55,990 nt of DNA. It comes from Saprospiraceae bacterium UBA6168. Its GTDB lineage: Bacteria > Bacteroidota > Bacteroidia > Chitinophagales > Saprospiraceae. A model generated the notes under the pieces. That model searched no databases, was not told the DNA's origin, and saw only the letters and a program-made list of their open reading frames with translations. A program made the position numbers and the translations under genes. The stretch lies in contig DIUC01000072.1 of assembly GCA_002435785.1 (NCBI GenBank), positions 108,957 to 164,946 on the forward strand. Reading direction: 5' to 3'. This document shows positions 6,834 to 15,600 of the stretch, in pieces. The number at the start of each line of letters is the position of its first letter. The stretch's first letter is position 1.

Positions 6834-9421
6834 TATAAATTATACCTGAGCGTCACCCCATAAGTCCTCGGGTCGCCCAATACCGCTGCATAATGGCCCG
6901 CATTGCCAGCACCCGGCAGCAATTGCTCGAAATAATCCTTGTCCAGCAGGTTGCGTGCCCAGATGAAGACCGACACGCCTTTTGCCGCCCGAAAGCCCAG
7001 CCTACCGTTCAGCAACGCATACGCATCAATATTTAAGTACTGCGAGGGAGATGGGCTGGAAGAAAACTCGGAGCGATAATAGGAATCGAAGGCGACGAAG
7101 AAGTCCGAGTTGTTGCCAAGGAATTTGCTGGGCAAAGTCAGCTCACCACCCACAGAAACTGCCCATTTGGAAATGCCGGGCAACCTTTCACCAGAAACAT
7201 CTTTAAAAGCGACTTGCACGCCATCCACCTGCTGGCCCGTTTCTTCGAGCGGGAGCGGTGCGTTCGTAAATTTCTCGTACTTCCCATCGGTATAGGCCAG
7301 CGAGCCATAAAACGAAAGGAACTTTTGCACCTTGAGGTTGCCGTCCAATTCGAGGCCACGTACCCGCACTTTTTCGGCATTGGCGAGGTAGCCACGGTTG
7401 ATGCCCAATTCCGGGGACTGCACCTGCGTCTGATAGTCCTTGATGTCAGTGTTGTAAACGACAAGGTTCAGCGTGGAGGCAGGAGTAGGGCTTGTTTTCA
7501 CGCCAATTTCAAAGTGGTTCACGGCCTCCGGTTTTATCACAGCCAATTCCAGTAGGGGAGCGCCATTTGCGGTGGGCAAGCCGCCAAGGTTGAGGCCGAC
7601 CGGCTTGAACCCCGTGGAATAGGTGGCAAAAGTATTGATGCGCTTGGTTGCTTTGAACGCCAGCGTCAATTGGCCGGAGAGGTTGGTGTCGTCAATTTCT
7701 GCCTCAAAGGCTTGGTCGGTGTAAACGGCCCGCTTCAATGCAATCAGTGCAGGGTCTTCTGTTTGCAGGCCTCCATAAGTTTCCCGCTTGAACTCAATGT
7801 CTTTGTCGTCGTAGTTGTACCGGAGGCCGGGCAACAAGCTGATGCGGTCGGTGATGGACCAATCAACTTGGCCGAATACCGCCCCGCTGAAGGTGTTGAG
7901 GTTTTGGGTCGTCCTAATGCCGTAGCCCTCGAACAGGCCGGGGGTCTTCCAAAGTTCGCTGGTGGAGCTTTGCGCAAAGCGCCATTGGTGTACGCCGGAT
8001 TCCTCGGTGTGGACGGGGTCGGACTTCAAGTTTTGGCCGAAGGCAAACACGCCAAAGACACCACTCAATTTGGAGGAAAACGTGCCTGCCCACCGAACTT
8101 CCTGCGACCATTGGCGGTGCTTGGAGGTGGCTTGCGATAAAGCCAATGCTTGCAAACCCGTGAAGTCACGGTCATTGGAGGGGTCCCAGTCCCAGTAGCG
8201 CCAAGCAGTGGTGGAAGTCAGCGTGCCAGCGCCGAGTTTAATGTCGGCATTGAGCGAAGCGCCACCGAGGTTTTGGCCGGACCGCCACGGCGTGTCATGG
8301 TCTATTTTTCGGTCAAATGGGTTCCGGTTTGGAACCGTATAGCCGAGGTCGGCGATGATGTTCTCGAATTGCCGATATGCCGCCCGCTGGGTTGGTGCTA
8401 CCCCTGCGAACACCTGTGCGAAACCATCCGGGCGCTGACGGGTGGCATCGCCAGCCACGATGATGCTCACCTTTTCCGAAGGCTTGAACAGCAACTGTGC
8501 CCTTGCGCCGAGATTGTTTAGGTCGTTCACGGGCTTTTGGGTGGCGGTGTTGTACAAAAGGCCGTTGCGCTGTGTGCCGGAGAAGGAAACCCTTGCGGCG
8601 AGGGTCTTGGTGAGCGGCCCCGTGATGGAGCTTTTGGCTTGCACGTAGCCGTAGTTTCCGTAGCTGAGTTCAAAATTGGCACCGGGGGTAAAGCTGGGCT
8701 TGCGAGTTGTCACGTTGAAGGTGCCAGCGGTCGTGTTCTTTCCAAACAGCGTTCCCTGCGGTCCACGCAGCACTTCGATTTGCTCCACGTCAATGAAGTC
8801 GAGGGTGGTGGCGGCTGGTCGGGCGAAGTACACGCCGTCCACGTAGAAGCCCACGCCGGGGTCAATGCCGTCGTTGGTCAGCCCGAAGGTCGTGCCGAGG
8901 CCACGGATGCTTAGGCCGGTGTTGCGGGGGTTGGAGGAGTAGAGCTGCACGGACGGCACGAGTTCTTTCAAGCGGTTCACATTGAAAGCGCCCGCATCTG
9001 CTACGAGCGCACCGCCCACCACGGTGATTGGGATGGGCACGTCCTGCACCGCTTCTTTGCGGCGCCGGGAGGTGACGACGATTTCGTTGAGCAAGCGGTC
9101 GTTGAGGAGGGTTATTTCCAATGGTGTGCCTGACAACGCGGTGACTTGAACCTCTTGGGGTTCAAAGCCCACGAACCTAATGACCAAGGCGAAGGGCGGT
9201 GCTTGCTTAGCGGCAATGCTGAACTGGCCGCTGGCATCTGCCACGGCAAAAACGTTCGTGCCTTTTATTTCCACCGTTGCGCCGATGAGGGGTGCGCCTT
9301 CATTGTCTTTTATCACGCCTGCCACAACCCCGTTTTGGGAAAACAAAATGGCACTTGGCAAGAAAGCGAAAATGGCCAATAAGCTGGCCAATGCAAGTGA
9401 TTTTCGTAAAGATTTTTTCAT
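6833..9421 (-). CDS. TonB-dependent receptor with carboxypeptidase-like regulatory domain
   Basis: An 862-residue outer-membrane receptor for energy-dependent uptake of a chelate or small molecule. Order: signal peptide (about 1-29, cut after FSQ), carboxypeptidase-regulatory-like beta-sandwich (about 31-112), plug domain (about 118-240, with FYVDGVYFARP and IEVLRGPQGTLFGKNTTAGT) and a 22-strand barrel ending YGVTLRYNL with a terminal aromatic motif. The barrel resembles siderophore-type receptors (GFKPVGLNLGG region), but the ligand is not readable. No SusD partner is adjacent, which argues against a glycan-uptake pair. The promoter and Rrf2-type palindrome at 9759-9801 suggest control by the Rrf2 protein encoded just upstream, so iron or redox regulation is a reasonable inference. 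Confidence 0.92.
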   Translation of the reverse strand: MKKSLRKSLALASLLAIFAFLPSAILFSQNGVVAGVIKDNEGAPLIGATVEIKGTNVFAVADASGQFSIAAKQAPPFALVIRFVGFEPQEVQVTALSGTPLEITLLNDRLLNEIVVTSRRRKEAVQDVPIPITVVGGALVADAGAFNVNRLKELVPSVQLYSSNPRNTGLSIRGLGTTFGLTNDGIDPGVGFYVDGVYFARPAATTLDFIDVEQIEVLRGPQGTLFGKNTTAGTFNVTTRKPSFTPGANFELSYGNYGYVQAKSSITGPLTKTLAARVSFSGTQRNGLLYNTATQKPVNDLNNLGARAQLLFKPSEKVSIIVAGDATRQRPDGFAQVFAGVAPTQRAAYRQFENIIADLGYTVPNRNPFDRKIDHDTPWRSGQNLGGASLNADIKLGAGTLTSTTAWRYWDWDPSNDRDFTGLQALALSQATSKHRQWSQEVRWAGTFSSKLSGVFGVFAFGQNLKSDPVHTEESGVHQWRFAQSSTSELWKTPGLFEGYGIRTTQNLNTFSGAVFGQVDWSITDRISLLPGLRYNYDDKDIEFKRETYGGLQTEDPALIALKRAVYTDQAFEAEIDDTNLSGQLTLAFKATKRINTFATYSTGFKPVGLNLGGLPTANGAPLLELAVIKPEAVNHFEIGVKTSPTPASTLNLVVYNTDIKDYQTQVQSPELGINRGYLANAEKVRVRGLELDGNLKVQKFLSFYGSLAYTDGKYEKFTNAPLPLEETGQQVDGVQVAFKDVSGERLPGISKWAVSVGGELTLPSKFLGNNSDFFVAFDSYYRSEFSSSPSPSQYLNIDAYALLNGRLGFRAAKGVSVFIWARNLLDKDYFEQLLPGAGNAGHYAAVLGDPRTYGVTLRYNL

Positions 9422-9750
9422 AACAGTAGGTTGGTATTGAATGAAAATACAGCACCATTAAAGCAACTATAGATTGCAAAATGCCAATTGAGCATCGCTT
9501 TAGGTAGCGCTACAATTTGTTGTGAATCAGATTTTTAAGAATGGAATGGATGGGTTGCTAAAAGGTATCAGCAACAACTGGGAAGTGCGATGCTGCGACA
9601 TCGCATGGAAGCATTGGAAGGGCGGAAAGTGCTGGTTGACAAGTGCGATGAATTCGTCGGAGAATGATTCAAGCTATCCATTGTTCAACTGTTTGAGTGA
9701 AGGGTTGGAATTTGCATGTTTCAAATCTAATTTGGTTGAGCCGCTTTGAA
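9422..9750 (-). other. Long leader of the TonB receptor gene
   Basis: If the promoter at 9759-9791 drives the receptor gene, this stretch is a leader of about 330 nt. On the minus strand it has a 37-codon open frame from ATG 9681 to TGA 9568 ending in two cysteines, the palindrome GTAGCGCTAC, and a small hairpin (GCGATG..CATCGC, 9587-9604). I cannot assign a riboswitch class. A plus-strand 75-codon frame (9522-9749) lacks protein-like features. Confidence 0.35.
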
Positions 9751-9758
9751 ACACGCCG

Positions 9759-9791
9759 CAAATATAAGCCACTTATTTTTATCCTACCAAA
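9759..9791 (-). promoter_or_regulatory. Promoter of the TonB receptor transcript
   Basis: On the minus strand TTTG (9788-9791) is followed by a 21-nt spacer and TATATTTG (9759-9766), a full match to TTTG-N19-21-TAnnTTTG. The start point would be near 9752. The TTTG lies inside the palindrome at 9781-9801. Confidence 0.7.
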
Positions 9792-9801
9792 TTAGTGGGA
9801 T
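9781..9801. promoter_or_regulatory. Candidate Rrf2 operator
   Basis: A 21-bp imperfect palindrome, ATCCTAC..GTGGGAT around an AT core, with 8 of 10 base pairs symmetric. It covers the -33 element of the receptor promoter and lies 17 bp past the stop of an Rrf2 gene. Rrf2-family operators are AT-centred palindromes of this length. Assignment to this regulator is inferred from position. Confidence 0.55.
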
Positions 9802-9817
9802 TAAAATTTCAAAAAAA

Positions 9818-10231
9818 TCAATCGCCCGCATTTATCAACTGGTCAATAGTAATGCCCTCCATTGCTTCAAGGGTCTTGGTGCGCACATTTATTAGCGCCA
9901 ATTTCAGCTTGCAGTTTTCCACATCGGCGCAATCCGTGCAAGGTTGGTAAAAATTGAGCGAAGCGCAATAGAGTAGGGCGATAGGGCCTTCAAACATCCT
10001 GTGCATGTCGGCGAGGCTAATTTCGGAAGGATTTTTTAGCAGAAAATAACCGCCTGCTGCTCCCTGATGGCTGCCGACAAGCTGACGGCTTTTTAGTTCC
10101 AATAGGATAGATTCGAGGAACTTCCTCGGAATCATTGCGCCCTCGGAAATTTCTTGGGTCTTGGTCAATTCCCCTTTTTGAGCTAAATAAGTGATTGCCT
10201 TGATGGCGTACTTTGCTTTTTGCGTGAGCAT
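9818..10231 (-). CDS. Rrf2 family transcriptional regulator, probable Fe-S sensor
   Basis: A 137-residue winged-helix regulator. The N-terminus (MLTQKAKYAIKAITYLAQK), the recognition helix region (IPRKFLESILLELK) and the wing with HQGAAGGYFL are typical of Rrf2. The C-terminal half has four cysteines at 89, 98, 101 and 107, more than enough for the three-Cys [2Fe-2S] ligation seen in IscR and NsrR, so an iron-sulfur or nitric-oxide/redox sensor is likely. An in-frame extension upstream to 10426 exists, but its residues do not look like the family and I start at the Rrf2-like Met. Downstream lies a palindrome on the promoter of a TonB receptor gene, the probable target. Confidence 0.9.
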   Translation of the reverse strand: MLTQKAKYAIKAITYLAQKGELTKTQEISEGAMIPRKFLESILLELKSRQLVGSHQGAAGGYFLLKNPSEISLADMHRMFEGPIALLYCASLNFYQPCTDCADVENCKLKLALINVRTKTLEAMEGITIDQLINAGD

Positions 10232-10469
10232 TGAACTGGATTTTAGCCCGCAAAGAAACAAGAAATGCCAACAACCATTTTTGATTGTGGAATATTTCAA
10301 AATGAACAAGTTGAATGGAAAGCCCCGATTCCTGGTGCTAGTCCCTAATAATCGCTGAGCCTTGGCCGATTCCAACCTTTTCATCGGCCAAAAAAAACCA
10401 CCAATGGGTGAATCTGAGCACTTCATCTTTTACCACAATCCTTAACAGCGAAGCATCCAAATGAATTTC

Positions 10470-10477
10470 TATCTTTG
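10470..10477 (+). promoter_or_regulatory. Likely -7 box for the 10496 gene
   Basis: TATCTTTG is an exact TAnnTTTG match 19 nt before the ATG at 10496. No TTTG lies at the expected distance upstream. Confidence 0.45.
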
Positions 10478-10495
10478 CCGCACAAAAAAACAGCC

Positions 10496-11047
10496 ATGCA
10501 GCAAGATTTGAAGGAAATTTTTGGCGATACCACCGGCCTTGACCACAAGAGCATCGAGTCATTGACACGGGCACTTGAGAAAAACAATTTGCCCGGGTTC
10601 GATTACCTGGAGTTCAAGCTGTCGCTTGGACGGCTGGCGCAAATGAACCTGCCCGAGGAGACGGCCTACAAATCTGCCTTTGCCACGGCCTCGACTGTCG
10701 GCTTGACCAAAGAAAAATTGCTGACCACTGGCCAGCATTACAGGAAGGTGCTTTTTGACGAAAAAGAGCAGTTCAACGTTGCCCTGCAAGGGCAATTGAA
10801 AAAGCGGGTGAGCAACAAGCAGGACGAAGTGGTAAAGCTGAAGGCACAGATTGAGGCATGGAAGGCGCAAATCCTGAATTTGGAGAACCAGATTGCCAAG
10901 TCACAGGCCACCATTGACGATGCCGATAGCCAAATGGAGGCCGAGATGAAGAAGATACAAGCAACCAATCAAAGTTTTGAGCATACCCACCAAAGCATCA
11001 TGAACCAAATCGAACTTGACCTGCAAAACATCCAACGATACCTTTAG
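10496..11047 (+). CDS. Uncharacterised cytoplasmic coiled-coil protein
   Basis: A 183-residue protein with no signal peptide or membrane helix. Residues 1-90 are mixed alpha-helical with a LSLGRLAQMNLPEETAYKSAF stretch. Residues 100-180 form a strongly predicted coiled coil rich in Lys, Gln and Glu (heptads through KAQIEAWKAQILNLENQIA). Start: ATG at 10496, 19 nt after a -7 box; an upstream in-frame start at 10475 would overlap that box. I do not recognise a named family. The gene stands alone and on the opposite strand to the Rrf2 regulator, followed 75 nt later by a DinB-like gene. Confidence 0.75.
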   Translation: MQQDLKEIFGDTTGLDHKSIESLTRALEKNNLPGFDYLEFKLSLGRLAQMNLPEETAYKSAFATASTVGLTKEKLLTTGQHYRKVLFDEKEQFNVALQGQLKKRVSNKQDEVVKLKAQIEAWKAQILNLENQIAKSQATIDDADSQMEAEMKKIQATNQSFEHTHQSIMNQIELDLQNIQRYL

Positions 11048-11122
11048 CCAAGGGTAAATGGACTTGCCTTTTTCCCATCCACTTCGCAATCCTACACTGA
11101 ATACCTAACTTTTCTCACCGCA

Positions 11123-11632
11123 ATGAATTGCAAACAAGGAACAGAAATAATAATCGGTCAGATGACGGACCTGCTCGACAGGATAGCCCCTGAGACCTAC
11201 GCCAAGCCGCTGCAACTGTTCAATGGCTCCTCCATTGGCCAGCATTTCCGCCATATCGTTGACTTTTATGGCTGTCTGTGCAGGGGAGTTGGCGATGGTA
11301 GGATTGACTATGCCCAACGGCAACGTGATACCCGGGTGGAAACGGAGCCAGCTTACGCAGCCGCTGTGCTAAACGACTTTTTTGAAAGTGTCACCAACTC
11401 CGACGAAGCGGCAATGGTGGAAGTGGTGGCCGATTTTTCCTCAGAACTTAACGAGACCCGCCCCGTTGTGCTGTCAACCGTTGGTCGTGAAATGATGTAT
11501 GCCTACGACCATGCAGTACACCACCTTGCCATGATAAAAATGGGTTTGCGGGCCACGGCGCCTTCGCTCGAAATTGACAAAAACCTCGGCGTTGCGCCCT
11601 CCACCGTGAAGCATTGGAACAGCAGCCACTAA
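11123..11632 (+). CDS. DinB-like four-helix metal-binding protein
   Basis: A 169-residue protein with the histidine pattern of the DinB/YfiT superfamily: GQHFRHIVDFY (His41, His44) in the second helix and YDHAVHHLAMI in the last, positioned to bind one divalent metal. These proteins are four-helix bundles; some are thiol transferases, but most have unknown roles. No signal peptide is present. It lies between the coiled-coil gene and prmA, and a foldback element fills the gap before prmA, so it is probably not co-transcribed with prmA. Confidence 0.75.
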   Translation: MNCKQGTEIIIGQMTDLLDRIAPETYAKPLQLFNGSSIGQHFRHIVDFYGCLCRGVGDGRIDYAQRQRDTRVETEPAYAAAVLNDFFESVTNSDEAAMVEVVADFSSELNETRPVVLSTVGREMMYAYDHAVHHLAMIKMGLRATAPSLEIDKNLGVAPSTVKHWNSSH

Positions 11633-11698
11633 GCGGATTTTGCACAATGGCACTTAGTTTTCAATGCCAAAGCTGGCTTCAAATCACCCACTTAGTAA

Positions 11699-11813
11699 CG
11701 TGTAAAAGATAACTTGTTTAGAAGGTTTAGAGAAGTTTAGCAGGTTTAAAGCTAAACCTGCTAAACTTCTCTAAACCTTCTAAACCAAAACTTCAAAACT
11801 TATTTTTTACACG
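11699..11813. repeat. Foldback intergenic element, copy 2 (perfect 33-bp stem)
   Basis: A 115-bp element in inverted orientation to the copy at 4413-4525. Its centre is a perfect 33-bp inverted repeat (11716-11748 with 11753-11785) around the tetraloop AAGC, built from the words TTTAGAAGG, TTTAGAGAAG and TTTAGCAGG. The ends carry a 13-bp terminal inverted repeat, GTAACGTGTAAAA (11696-11708) and its complement (11805-11817). It ends 17 nt before the prmA start codon. Confidence 0.85.
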
Positions 11814-11834
11814 TTACTTAGACAATTTCAACGC

Positions 11835-12662
11835 ATGGACTATTACCAATACAGCATTAACACCGACCCAGCCCAAAACGAGGTTTTGATTGCGCTCCTG
11901 GGCCATTTGCCTTTTGATACCTTCGAGGAAAATGAAACGGGGTTCAATGCTTTCTTGCCAGATGCTGGTGGACAGGAAGCGGTGGACGCTGAAATCACGG
12001 AACTGCAAAAGTGCTTCAATTTTCAGTTTGAAAAGACGCATATCCCGGGCCAGAACTGGAACGAAATCTGGGAATCAAACTTCCACCCTGTCATCGTTGG
12101 CAGCTTTTGTGGCATCCGGGCGGACTTCCACGAGCCGCTGCCCGGCATGGAACACGAGCTGGTCATCAACCCCAAAATGGCATTTGGCACAGGCCACCAC
12201 GAGACTACTTTTTCCGTCATCGAAATCATGCAGGGCATCCAGTTCACCGGAAAAACAGTCCTTGACTATGGCTGTGGCACTGGTGTTTTGGCCATACTGG
12301 CCTCTCGGCTTGGCGCTCGGCATGTTGAAGCAGTGGACATCGAAGTGGAATCTTACCGAAACACCGTTGAGAACAGTCAGGTAAACCGTGCTGAAAACGT
12401 GCAGGCCATCCACGGCATTTTGGGCGATGTGCCGGGCACCGAATTCGACATCATTCTGGCAAATATCAACCGAAATGTAATTTTGGACTCCCTTGGCCCG
12501 TTATACGAACTGCTGAAACCTGAAGGGATTTTGGTCGTTTCAGGTTTTGTTTTGGACGATGAGCAGTTAATGGCAGGTTCACTGCAAAATCACGGTTTCG
12601 CCATCCTCGAAACCAAGAAAAAGAACAACTGGTTGGCAATGAAAACGCTGAAAAGTGGATAG
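11835..12662 (+). CDS. prmA: Ribosomal protein L11 methyltransferase
   Basis: A 275-residue cytoplasmic S-adenosylmethionine-dependent methyltransferase that trimethylates ribosomal protein L11. The N-terminal substrate-binding domain (about 1-65) is followed by a linker with QNWNEIWESNFHP. The class I methyltransferase fold follows, with NPKMAFGTGHHETT, the SAM-binding motif VLDYGCGTGVLAILAS and the motif IV-like ILANINRNV. The length is slightly short of the enterobacterial enzyme, as usual in Bacteroidota. It is separated by 20 nt from the next gene in the same direction, so they may share a transcript. Confidence 0.93.
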   Translation: MDYYQYSINTDPAQNEVLIALLGHLPFDTFEENETGFNAFLPDAGGQEAVDAEITELQKCFNFQFEKTHIPGQNWNEIWESNFHPVIVGSFCGIRADFHEPLPGMEHELVINPKMAFGTGHHETTFSVIEIMQGIQFTGKTVLDYGCGTGVLAILASRLGARHVEAVDIEVESYRNTVENSQVNRAENVQAIHGILGDVPGTEFDIILANINRNVILDSLGPLYELLKPEGILVVSGFVLDDEQLMAGSLQNHGFAILETKKKNNWLAMKTLKSG

Positions 12663-12682
12663 TTCAGCATCAACGATTCAAG

Positions 12683-15600
12683 ATGAAAATTAGGTTTAGC
12701 TTCCTTTTCGCAATACTCGCATTTCCTTTCCTACTTTCGGCCCAGCGGCTTGAGAAATTCCCAGAAGAACCCACGGCTTTCCTCAAGGAGCTGGAATTGT
12801 TCATGACGGCATCGAAGAATCCCAAGCTGGAGGAACTCTTCAAAACCTTTGCAAAGTCCTTTAAGGGCGGGGTGTTCAGTCCCGATGAAATCACCCGGAT
12901 TCGCCAAACGGGCGACAAGATGTTGGACCAGCGCATGACTGCCAACCCTTATTTCACGTCCTATCTCGAATCGCTTTTGTTGGTCAAAAAATCGGAGCTT
13001 GGCGAGAGCCGCTTCAAAAACTGGCACGAGGTGTTGGATGGAATGTTGGCCAGCATCGAGAACCGAAAACTCAAGCCCTTTGGTGACTTTTTGGATTTCA
13101 GCTACGGTTTTTTTGAGAAAAATGCGCTCCGCAAATCCGACCTTGGCACCACTTGGCTGGCGAATGCCTCCCGGTACGACCTTGTTTTCGAGGATGGCAA
13201 ACCCCTCATAAAATACGATAAACTCGACCTGATAGCCACCCGTGGCAAGGACTCCATCATGATAAAATCCACGGCAGGGGTGTACTCCCCGGTGGAGGAA
13301 ATCTGGAAAGGGAAGGGTGGCATCGTTTCTTGGGAGCGGCTTGGGCTTGGCAACGATGTTTACGCTGAACTGTCGGAGTACGAGTTTGAAACCAAAAAGA
13401 GCCTTTACGAAGTGGCCAACGTGAAGATGCACTATCCACTTTATTTTGGCAAAGCGGCAGTGGACGGCAAGTTCGAGGACAAATTGGTGACCTCCAACGA
13501 AGCCACCGAAGGAAGTTACCCACGCTTTGAGTCCAAGGAACGGGTGCTGGAAATCAAAAACATCGGTGAAGGAGTGCAGCTAAGGGGCGGCTTTCGGTTG
13601 CAGGGCAGTACGGTCTATGGTTTTGGCAACCGGCTCGAAAAGGCTGAACTCAAACTCTTGAACAAGAAAAAAGAATTGGTCTATAAAGGCCAATCTGAGC
13701 TTTTCATCATAAAACAAGAAGAACGAATCGTGGCTGAAGGCGTGGAATCTGCTATTTATTTTGGAAAAGATTCGCTTTATCACCCTTCGGTAAACATTCG
13801 CTTTGAACTGAAAACCAGGGAGTTGCAACTGGCGAGGGGCAAACGGGGCAGCGACCGGAACCCCTTCTTCAATTCCTTTCAGCAGATAAACTTGGATGCC
13901 GAGCGCTTGGATTTTGAATTGGAGACTGACAGTATTTACATTGGTCGGACCAACATGGGCATTGCAAAATCGGCAGTGCCAGTCGTGTTTGAGTCCTTGA
14001 AGTTTTTTAGCGAAAACGACTACAACAGACTTCAGAATATTTCCACCACCAATCCCATCGCCCTCATGAAGGTGGCCTACCAAGAGACCGGCGAAAAAAC
14101 CATACACGCCGAGTCGTTGGCCAAGCGGCTGAACCCGAAGTTTTCCATCGAGAACATCAATTCGTTGCTGTATGACCTCGTGTCAAAAGGATTTATCAAC
14201 TACAATGCGGATGATAACATGGTGGAAATGAAGGACAAGGTGTTGCACTATGCCGAGGCCAGCCAGAAAAAGGTGGATTTTGATTACCTGCGCATCATCT
14301 CCGACACCAAGTTGACGAACGCCGTCTTGGACATGAAGGACAACTCGACCTCTATCAACGGCGTGCAAAACATCGAGTTCAGCCAATCGCAAAGGGTCGG
14401 CCTCAAGCCTTACGGCGACAACGTGCGCATGAAAAGCAATCGGGACATGGATTTTCATGGCCGTGTGTTCGCAGGGTTTGGCGTCATTGAGGGCAAGGAT
14501 TTTCATTTTGATTACAACAAATATCAAATCGGATTGGATTCCATCCGGTATTTTGACCTTTACCTGCCAACGGGAAAGGTGGACAAGAACGGAGTCCCAG
14601 AATCCTACTCCATGGCTTCCCGCATTGAGCACCTGACTGGGGTCCTGCTCATTGACGCTCCTTCCAACAAATCAGGTCGAGAGTCCATTGAGATGTTCCC
14701 TTCCATGGAGAGCAAAAAAAACGCCTTTGTCTATTACGATTACAAGCGGACACAGGGCGGAGCTTACCAACGTGATTCGTTTTATTTTAAGCTGAATCCA
14801 TTCAGTTTCAATAGCTTGGACAAATACACACAGTCCGACATCCATTTCAAGGGCAAAATGATTTCAGCGGATATTTTCCCCATTTTTGATGAAACCCTCG
14901 TGGTCAGGGAGGATTCCTCGCTCGGCTTCGTAACAAAAACGCCGAAGGAGGGCTATCCCAATTACCAAGGGAAAGGGAAATTTGCTGGCTCCATTGACAT
15001 GAGCAACAAGGGCATGTTGGGAAAGGGCACCCTTAACTACCTCGGCGCAAAGATTGACTCCGAAGACTTGATTTACAAGCCCCACCAGATGACGGGGAGT
15101 GCCGACCGGTTCGACATGGAGGAAGACCGAAAGGCAGCCATTCAGGTGCCGCAGGTGCGTGGCTTCGACGTGCTGTTGGACTGGCGGCCCTACAAGGACA
15201 GTATGTATGTGACCTCCAAGGAAGCTCCATTCGAGTTGTTCAAGGAGGGGCGGCACACTTTGAAAGGAACGTTGATTTTGACACCTGGCGGCTTGAAGGG
15301 CCGTGGGCTTTTTGATTGGGACAAGGCCAGCATGACCTCCAAGCTGTTCAGCTTCGGCGCATACTCCGCAAAGGCCGATACCACCGACCTGAAAATCAAG
15401 GCCATAGATGCAGGCGCAATTGCCCTTTCCACCAGCAACTTGAACGGGGACGTTGACTTTGACAAGCAGTTGGGCAGGTTCAAGGCAAATGCCGACGTGC
15501 TTACCACCACGTTGCCTTACAACCAGTACGTCACCACCTTCAACGAATTTGATTGGGACATGGCCAAGGAGACCGTGACCTTCCGGGCATTTGAGGGCAA

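Noticed and set aside
9522..9749. 75-codon plus-strand frame upstream of the TonB receptor
   Set aside because: No protein-like composition, no promoter or start context, and it lies in the predicted leader of the opposite gene.
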